DNA of 64,000 bases from Combretum micranthum (Eukaryota > Streptophyta > Magnoliopsida > Myrtales > Combretaceae). A program made the translations under genes and the position numbers. A model generated the notes under the pieces. The model was given only the letters and a program-made list of their open reading frames with translations. It was not told the origin of the DNA and ran no database searches. Below, one piece after another: positions 56,209 to 64,000 of this stretch. The stretch is taken from NCBI GenBank assembly GCA_024138025.1, contig JAMXBD010000636.1, positions 186,001-250,000 of the forward strand, written 5' to 3'. Position 1 is the first letter of the stretch. Each line of letters opens with the position of its first letter.

Positions 56209-56558
56209 AAAAGAAGAAGTTTGAAGAAGGAAAGAGAGAAGGAAGGAATGAAGGAAGGAAGGGAGCACAACCCAACGAGTCTAACCTAGCCTTTTCCCAG
56301 GCTTATCTTTGTTTTTAATGCATTAATGTTTTGCTTTTAAATGTTTATGTTTTAAGTTGAACAATTATCTTTTGTTGGGAATGGTTTCTACCTTCTCAAG
56401 GTTATGTAAGGATTATTAATTTCCTCTGTTAATTTGAATGCAAGTATTTTGATTTGATGGTTTCTGGATTTGATTGCCTTAAATATTTTCTATGCAATTT
56501 CCGATATTTCCGATCTTTTCCTTGTTGCGAAAATTTAAGAAGTTTAAAATAAATTAAC
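56209..56558. other. spacer between extra ORF and gag
   Basis: (GGAA)n-rich purine stretch at 56225-56262, then T-rich sequence ending AATTAACAG, a plausible intron acceptor directly before the gag frame. Confidence 0.45.
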
Positions 56559-56816
56559 AGACGTGGTAGGGGAGCTAGAAGACGCGAATGTCGCGCCTCT
56601 AATAATATACCAGTAGATTCGGAGAATCCTCCGGCAGGACAACAAGTACCAAATCCTCCACCCAACCAACAAGGTGATGTATGGGCCACCATCAACCAAC
56701 TAGCAGGGCTAGTTAATAATTTCATGCATCATGCGCAAAACATGCCACCACTTGCTGCGAATGCACCAGAAGCAACCGTTGAGGCACCTGCAGCCCTAGA
56801 AGCTATTGGCTTTTAA
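56559..56816 (+). pseudogene. gag N-terminus, chromovirus-like, truncated
   Basis: R-R-G-R-G-A-R-R-R-E-C-R, then P-P-A-G-Q-Q-V-P-N-P-P-P-N-Q, then DVWATINQLAGLVNNFMHHA: an Arg/Gly-rich start plus the L-A-x-L-V-x-x-F helix of Tekay/Del-type gag. No ATG is visible in frame; splicing from an upstream exon is possible. It ends in Ala/Pro-rich sequence at the junction with the next repeat. Confidence 0.72.
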
Positions 56817-57684
56817 CCCATTGACAATTTTGGATTGGGCATGTTTTGATTGATAGCATACATTCATTTGGTTGTTCATATCTATTGGCTTTTAACCTAA
56901 TCAATTACAGGTGTTGGAAATCCAAGATTTTTATGTTCTAAGTTATATAAAAGAAAATCTAAAAAGAGAAACAACATTTTGATTTGCCTAGCTATGAATT
57001 GGACTAATATAGTTGATAGCTAGTCCTCACTCCTTGTGGATTCAACTCGGTATTCATCGATATATTATTACTGCACATGCACTCGATACACTGTTGGTTA
57101 AAGATCTACTCATTTAAAGGAATTTGAATATAACTAAACAAAAGTTAAAAAAAAAGCATATATTGAAAAAACGTAGGGTTTGAATTCACTTAGGGTTTGG
57201 TAATTGAATAGATTAGTCGATTAATCACTTTCCTATGAATAGGGAATAGTGATTGGTTAATTTAGGGTAATAGCTTTCTTTGAGAAAAGAAGTTGTTATC
57301 TAGTGCTTGATTGTTTAGAAACTGAACCCATTGACAATTTTGGATTGGGCATGTTCTGATTGATAGCATACATTCATTTGATTGTTCAGATCTATTGGCT
57401 TATAACTTAATCATTTACAGGTTGGAAATCTAATATTTTTATTAGTTTAGTTATATGAAAGAAAATCTAAAAATAGAAACAACCTTTTGATTTACCTAGC
57501 TATGAATCGGATTGATATATTTGATAGCTAGTCCTCACTCCTTGTGGATTTGACTCGGTATTCACCGATATATTATCACTGCACACGCACCCGATACATT
57601 GTCGGTTAATAATTGCACTTTAAAAGGAATTACAAAAGAGACTAAAAGGAGTTTTAAAAAACACTTACAGAAAAAACGTGATCA
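56817..57684 (+). mobile_element. Athila/Tat-like LTR 3' part, internally duplicated (about 512-bp offset)
   Basis: CCCATTGACAATTTTGGATT...GATAGCATACATTCATTTG...CTATGAAT-GGA and TAGTCCTCACTCCTTGTGG occurs at 56817-57171 and again at 57329-57679. The second copy ends GTGATCA before an Asp-type PBS, so it is the true LTR end. The first is a nested or duplicated copy. Confidence 0.8.
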
Positions 57685-57689
57685 GTTTT

Positions 57690-57708
57690 TGGTGCCGTTG
57701 CTGGGGAG
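57690..57708 (+). other. primer binding site, tRNA-Asp type
   Basis: TGGTGCCGTTGCTGGGGAG, two changes from the canonical Asp PBS. Confidence 0.82.
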
Positions 57709-57893
57709 TGATTTGGTGCTACTTTCAATTTTTGGGCTTTTGTAGACTAGGCTTTATTTGAAAGTCTAAAAAATTTGCAAAATATATAAAAAAAATTACT
57801 TTCTTCTTCATTTGTATATACTGGTCTTTGATTCTTTTTGTACAACCTACTCAGTTTTTCTTTTTCTCTTTTCAGGTGCTTGAAGAACAAGAG

Positions 57894-58236
57894 ATGGATA
57901 ATGAAGGAGCACCAGTTTTCCCATATTGTTGTACTTTAGAGATCATATTAGAATTATATTCATTTAGGCAATATGACGAAAAGCTTTTGACAAATGCTTG
58001 GGGACGATTCCGCCATTTGATGAGACAATGCCCTTATCATAATTCACCTACTTGGACTTATCTGAATTTTTTCCTTAATGGCATAGATGATTATGGTAAA
58101 ACGATGATAGATTTAGCTACTAGAGGGAACTTATCATTTATGTCACTAGAATTAACGTTCGTAAAGATTGATGGATTTTTAGGAAGCCAAGACACTGATC
58201 CATACAATTCTAATCCAGTGGTATGTTCATGGTATG
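57894..58236 (+). pseudogene. Athila/Tat-like gag fragment
   Basis: ATG at 57894 after an acceptor-like TTTTCAG. The diagnostic stretch is A-W-G-R-F-R-H-L-M-R-Q-C-P-Y-H, then F-F-L-N-G-I and T-M-I-D-L-A-T-R-G. This matches the Athila/Tat gag pattern (A-W-x-R-F-K-x-L-x-x-x-C-P-H-H ... F-Y-x-G-L ... D-A-A-x-G-G). The N-terminal part is missing, and it is cut at 58236 by LTR D. Confidence 0.85.
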
Positions 58237-60646
58237 TGTAATCCGCCAAAATTTACGTAACCTAATTATAACAAATACTAAAAATGCAATATAGAATTAG
58301 ATAGAATATTTGGAACAAGTAGTAAAAACCACTCCAAATTTTTCTCGATTTAAAAATGTTAAAGTGAAAATGAATTTGATTATAATTAGAAAGATTAAAA
58401 CCGTTACCAATAAAATATTTCGAAATACAAAACTGTAACTTCTATGATCTAAAATATATATATATATATATAAAACAACGATAAACCAATCATTAATATA
58501 AATTATTGAATCATTTTTCTTTAAGTTCTATACTTAGAAAATAAATGCTACGCTAGTTAAATAATGAAGTAATAGTGTTTAAACTATTTTAACACCATTA
58601 AGTAGCCTAGATAGAATATGTTGTTATTAACGAATTAGCAAGAATAACTCCTATACAGTAAAATATAATGTTGGTAAATAAATCAATATTTAAGAATCTA
58701 GATCTTAAATATTTATTTAAATTACGCTAATATTACAATCAAAAGACTTAGAGATTTAGAAATTAAAATCATGAATTGTCAACGTAACATTTAACAATTT
58801 TCATAACTAGAAAATGAACAAATTGGTAAATGTGAAACTAATATCAAATATATGATTCAACGAAAATCTTAGAATAGATCTATGAATTATAATAAACTCA
58901 TTCCTAGTTTGAAAAACCTGAATAAAAATTTCTTTGACCTTAATTGATACCAAAAACGAGATTTCGTATCTTGAACTCATAATTCAAGATATAATTAGAA
59001 GTATCTCTAAGTTTCAAAATCAATAAGATAATTTAATAACAAAACTTACTAGTATAAAACAATAATCCAAAGAGGAATTACTAAGACTACAAATACAGAG
59101 TAGATACTAATACCGAATAATAAATATTAATTTAGATCGAAATGAAAATTTCAAAACCGCTGTTATACTTGTTAGGAATTCTGAATTTATTAATACTTAG
59201 TTCATAAATCAATTTATTGAACTTGAAAAATGCAATTGTGTAAGTTTAAGTACTTAAAACAATTAATTGTGTAAACTCGAAACTAAAAATTTGTACGAAC
59301 AAACAACTTAGAGTTTCGTAGTAACTTAGGAAAATTCTATTCCGATAAAACTCTTATAAATATACGTATATAAATTAATATTGGTTAAATTATTTTAGTT
59401 AATTATTAATTAGATAATAATAATAATAATAACTAATAATATATATATATATATATAAGACGGAACAAATACAAATCACGGCTGCAGCATTGCGCGTAGC
59501 AAAGGATCGTTGCATTTTTTCTTCACGTACAGCAGAGGAACCAGCCGAAGTCCACGCAGCTACGTTACCAATTCCATATGAAGTAGGGGACAACACAGAC
59601 GTTGAAGAAGAGCCACGCTGGAACAGAAGTCTTCACGCGGAACAGAATTTCCAAGTGCTGAAGAGGATGCCCACGCGTGCAGTTTAATTCCAACACACAG
59701 AACGGTAGCAGCAGCCATGCACACACACACTACACACACGAGCAAGCAGCAGACGAGATCTTCCCACGCACAGGAAATGAAATCCACGAACGCTGGAATT
59801 GAGGGCCGCTGATCCACGCGCAGAACAGAGTTGGGACACGAGCAGAAGTCTCCAGCTGAAACAAAGGTATTGGTTGCAATTGTTCCATGCGCAGGACAAC
59901 GAACATTACGGCTGGAATTAAAATGGGAACAGAGGAGTCTACATCCTTTACGGAATAGAGCACGCCACAATAGAAGTTCGGCTGTAATTTTTTTTTTCCA
60001 AGCACAGAAATTGGAAGCAGGTGGGAACAGAGAGGACAATCCAATCCTTCCAGCTGGAACAGTACGGGCATCACATTTCAAATTTGGTTGAAGCCCACGC
60101 AAATCACGTCCACGCAAGAAGCAGAAGAAATCGGTTACAAATTTTTCCATGTGAACAAAGCCTCTAGAAATTAACAGAACGGTGCAGAATTTTCCATGGA
60201 GTAGGGGAGGTCACGATGCAGTTGGAATTCAGCTGCAGTTCACGTTGATTTCCGTCCAGCCAAACTTGCATCGAATTGAGCTCCCAAAATTCCACATGAT
60301 AATGACACTCCAACCAATCTCAAAACTCCACATGTGACACTTATTAAATACAATACAATTCCAATTCAATACAAGAAATAAAACAGCCCCAATAGGCCTA
60401 GAAAAGTCACCAAATAGCAGCTGCAGCAGGAGAAATACAGCAAAGCAAACTGCAGCAGAGTTCCAATTTCAACCTTAGATTTGATCCGATTTTTGACCCA
60501 ATTTTCTTACAATTTGAGCCCCTATTTTACACACATAAATAAACTTAATTAACTACCAAACAAACACATTTAATTCCCCTTGAAATCAGCCACAAATTCA
60601 TCAAAAATTCGTCTTTAAATTCGCATCAGATTTCCACCCGAGAAAC
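58237..60646 (+). mobile_element. partial giant LTR D (same family as LTR A)
   Basis: TGTAATCCGCCAAAATTTACG matches the LTR A start, and collinearity continues to about 60640 (13310 in A), including ATTTTTCTCGATTTAAAAATG and AGACTTAGA-ATT. It is interrupted at 60647 by LTR E; the rest is presumably beyond the window. Confidence 0.82.
59460..60440. repeat. low-complexity GC-richer island in LTR D
   Basis: Counterpart of 12090-13130: CCACGCA, ACGCGCAG, AACAGAG and GCAGCAG words. It opens a 196-codon minus frame (59560-60150) that has no counterpart of similar sequence in LTR A. Confidence 0.65.
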
Positions 60647-62214
60647 TGTAAACCCCGAAACTTCCACTATATGATACAACCCTAGATTAGAAATTATGGG
60701 TTGACTAGTAACCTTAAGAATTAATTAGAAACTCTAATTAGATAGATACTTTAAACTTGATCGGTTTAGGACTCATAGATTTCTAAAAGGAACTTTTTGA
60801 CCTCAAGTGATTCCAAAAACAAGATTTAGTATTCTGAGTTAATAATTCAGGTTTTGATCAAAGGAAACTTCCAATCCTAAACCCGAACCTTTGTCAAACA
60901 GGCAGAATATATAGGAAAACCTCAATATGAATATCCAGTGATTATAGTATTCAACAGAGCTTTGGAATTAAACCAAGGTATAGTAATGAACCTATACTTG
61001 CATTGAAACCCTAAAATTTGAGATTTTAGATAGTAGTAAACTACTTTGATAAGATTTCATAGTGAGTATCCAAATCTAAAATGTATAACTAGTATAGCCT
61101 ATTATTAGTAGCTTTATTACTTAAATGGTTCAATAGAGTTGTAGTTGGAAAATTGTGTTCTTAGGATAAACTGTTAGGATTATAAATACCCAATAAAAAC
61201 ATAAATTGATATATAACTTGAAATCTAGACTTCAAATATAGAATTGAATCATACCAATAACCAAATTAGGGTTTTCTAAAGCCCTTGGAGTCTGAAACAA
61301 AAATTGACCCGAAAAGCTTTTCAAACTCAAATCGCGTAGGACAAGTTTTTCTTAAATAATTAGATACGTATTATTAAAGTTTAAATTTGTACTTTTTGTT
61401 AAACTAAACACTTCATAGGATTCATTAAAGACCTTTGTATATATATACTTACATATATAAGCTAAAATATACCCTAATATTGTATTAAACTACCCGAAAA
61501 CTTAACTAAATAATAGTTAACTATTATATAATATATATATACCTCATCCTGGCTTGCTGGAGACGAATTATGCATATGTTGGAGGGCTGAGATTTCATAG
61601 AATTTGGTGAGCCGAATTTCCTCATATTTGTGTTAAAGTCAATACAATCTTCTTCAAAGCAAATAAAAACGTGACAAATCATCTCAGCCTTAATGACAAT
61701 CAGACAAAGCTAAATGGACAACAAAACAAGAGCAATTTCGTTCAATGAAGAGGAACACGGCTGGGAAAGTTGCTAGGTATATGTATATATATATGCAAAC
61801 GAGCTCGGTTGGAGAAGCAAACGATTCCCAAAAATTCTCAAACCTTCCAGAACTCATCCTTAGCTTATTAGGAGTCGAACAAAGCCTGGAATCGATTTTT
61901 AAACCATCGCATTAACCCAGTTCGAAATTTCGAACAGAAACCCTAGGAAACGCGTGGAAAACGAGCTCGAGGTAAGAGATGTTATTCCGTGAATTTTCTT
62001 TGAGTTTTAAGGATTGCTATTAACTCTTAGACATCTTAGGAAGCTAACCAAGGTAGCTGGAAGCTTCGAATTTCATCGGAACGTCACGACGAAGGTAATC
62101 TTTCCAAACCCTAGCCGAGCTTGATGATCCGATTTCTTGAGGAACATGTTGTTTGAATTCAGTTTTTCTTGGATATTTAAGCTTCTAATGTTCCTAGGAG
62201 TAGTTTAGAACCAA

Positions 62215-62335
62215 AATCCCGACGTTCTAACGTCGGGATTCGCTGGAATTCGCCGCGGCTCATCGGGGAAGACGATGAACAGTGCTCCCCCGATGAGCAC
62301 GGGCTGGGTACACGGGCGTGTACACCCCGTGTACC
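62215..62335. repeat. cluster of three perfect stem-loops
   Basis: Stem 1: 12-bp arms 62215-62226 and 62229-62240, 2-base loop. Stem 2: 11-bp arms 62258-62268 and 62288-62298. Stem 3: 10-bp arms 62307-62316 and 62326-62335, loop CGTGTACAC. GC-rich, followed at once by a poly-A tract at 62348-62361. Confidence 0.88.
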
Positions 62336-62829
62336 TCTCGGCCAATTTAAAAAAAAAAAAAAAGAAAAAGAAGAAAAGGAAAACGATTCTGAATAAATAT
62401 ATATTATAATAAATATTAATATAATAATTCTGGATTTTTTATATTTTTCCTGCATTTATTCATTTTCTGGAATAGTAATAATAATATATAATAGTAAATC
62501 CGAATTTTATTTATTTATTTATTTAAATTCAAAAACAGAAATTATTTTTAACTTTAATAAATGTAGAATGTTTTAATACTTAATTTATTATTATTAATCC
62601 AAAAAGGAGTTTTTGAAATATAAATTACTTAAGTAAATAATTTTCGGTTAATAACTTTTTAATTATAATTATTAATAATCTTTTTATTATTAAAAGAATT
62701 TTTGTTAAATTTTCGAAAATATTATTAAAAATAATATGAAGGTAAGACCAAAATTACTTTAACATAAGATCATTAGTATAATTTTAATGTAATGAAATAT
62801 AATTACTCCTCCATTTATTTTCGGAAATT

Positions 62830-62940
62830 GAATTATTATTATATTTATTAATATTATTATTACTATTGTTATTATTATTGATTATTATTATTATTATTAT
62901 TATTGTTATTATTGTTGTTTTTAGTATTATTGATAGTATA
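62830..62940. repeat. imperfect (ATT)n tract
   Basis: ATT/TTA repeats with G and C interruptions; frames on both strands here are compositional. Confidence 0.9.
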
Positions 62941-64000
62941 ATTATTTTAATACTATTATTGATGTTAATTATTAATGTTTTTACGATTTTCGAAAAAGGG
63001 AAAATAACTTCGAAAATAGTTATTATTAAGTTAATAAATTCTTTTATTAGTAAAAATGTTTTCATAACAAGACATATATATGTATAAATTATGAGTTAGT
63101 AAATATTAAGTATATACTAGATAGCTATATGAAAACAGATAACAATGGAAATTTAAATACTCCAAATTTGTGAGTATAGAAGTATCTATAGCCTATAAGA
63201 AAAATTTATTAAGTAATTTAAAAGAAAATTGATATATTTAGGCAATAAAAATGAATTAATGAAGTTATTAACTTTTCAAATACTCAATTGATCGGTTCAC
63301 ATATCCAACCAGAACCAACCATTAGGACATCTAAGTATTTTTAGAAACTCAGTGATATAGTCTAGAAATTTTTAATCTTTATATTCTCTATATCAATAGG
63401 TGACTCGGGTGTTGGGAGGACCTACCTGAAGATTACTACGATTAACTAGAATGGGCAGGTGAGTGATTCAGTTTTATTACATTGGTTGTGCTTGTACTAG
63501 TAGTGAACTTTCAATAAAAAGATAATGAAAATTGATGATCTGTTTAAAATATGAAAGTTGTGGATTGTATTCCATTGATTGCCATGTCACTCTAAATCAA
63601 GTGATAACACAATTGCCTGTATCTAAATAATGTTTGTGGTTTATAATGAATTGTCTGTTTTGGTTGATCACCCCTAAATTGACTAATGACTACTGGTACC
63701 ATAATGGAAAAATAATCATGCATAACATACTATGCATAAAAAGCATTGAGTAAGTGGTAGCCTACTACGTGTTAGATTCTCGGATCTCTGGTAATGCTTG
63801 AATTATCTAGGCCAGAGAGCTAGTAGTTAATTGCAAGATTACTTTTGTTCTGTTAATACCATAGGAACTACATGGTAAATGAAGGACGCCGCTTATGGTA
63901 TTACTTGAGAATAACTAACACTTAATGGAGTTTCTAAAGCTAAACAGGAAATAAATAATGAACATGATAAGTATAAAGAGATAACTAAATTGAGATTGTT

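Larger units (their letters stand above)
60647..64000 (+). mobile_element. partial LTR E nested in LTR D
   Basis: TGTAAACCCCGAAAC begins right after GAAAC (60642-60646, candidate TSD) at a point where LTR A runs on uninterrupted (13303-13315). From about 63400 it matches the 3' core of LTR A (GGCAGGTGAGTGATT, TTGTGCTTGTAC, TACTGGTACCATAA, AGCCTACTACGTGTTAG). The 3' end is outside the window. Confidence 0.72.

Noticed and set aside
59560..60150. 196-codon minus-strand ORF, longest minus frame near the right end
   Set aside because: Lies in the low-complexity island of LTR D; the corresponding frame in LTR A is unrelated and shorter, and no domain is recognisable. Open by composition.
62784..63087. 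Ile/Asn-rich ORFs on both strands
   Set aside because: Translated (ATT)n low-complexity DNA.

Overview
This window is repeat-dense plant nuclear DNA, probably from a eudicot. The evidence is LTR retrotransposons of both Ty1/copia and Ty3/gypsy type primed by initiator-Met tRNA or Asp tRNA, hAT-like and CACTA-like DNA transposon ends, AT-rich spacers, microsatellites, and a telo-box promoter-like segment. I found no intact host protein-coding gene. Almost every recognisable reading frame is a broken transposon gene.

Layout, left to right. 1-1763: 5' part of a Ty3/gypsy element on the minus strand (protease, gag, PBS, 248-bp LTR). 1764-6770: gene-like scraps, a MITE, and a second minus-strand gypsy integrase C-terminus. 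6770-35400: an old locus present as a tandem duplication (modules P, R and S), into which several elements were nested. These are a CACTA-like end followed by a promoter/exon-like stretch (7146-9830); a miniature LTR element (TRIM, 10352-17961) whose 5' LTR was itself split by a 6.4-kb solo LTR (10854-17229); a 5.4-kb solo LTR (18611-24038); and a Ty1/copia element (24370-33195). The copia element carries a 0.9-kb TIR element, a 2.2-kb solo LTR and a 0.7-kb hAT-like MITE. Many boundaries are fixed to the base by target-site duplications (TSDs), and several by the unoccupied site in the paralogous copy of the locus.

35782-42814: an Athila/Tat-like element with Asp-type PBS, a gag N-terminus, no pol, and a mosaic 3' end. 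43280-51714: a decayed Tat-lineage element. Its pol (RT, RNase H, integrase) runs on the minus strand, while a separate multi-segment ORF region with its own TATA/leader runs on the plus strand. 51720-56815: a chromovirus-like element with a 3.3-kb LTR, Met PBS, an unfamiliar ORF before gag, and a gag N-terminus. 56817-58236: an Athila/Tat-like LTR/PBS/gag fragment. 58237-64000: two nested members of the giant-LTR family, running off the window.

The unifying theme is a family of very long LTRs (3.3, 5.4 and 6.4 kb measured, plus two partial copies). They share a 3' core and the end GTGACA or ATGACA, and have expanded by acquiring internal tandem arrays and low-complexity islands. All element boundaries and homologies were read by eye. 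No alignments or database searches were run.
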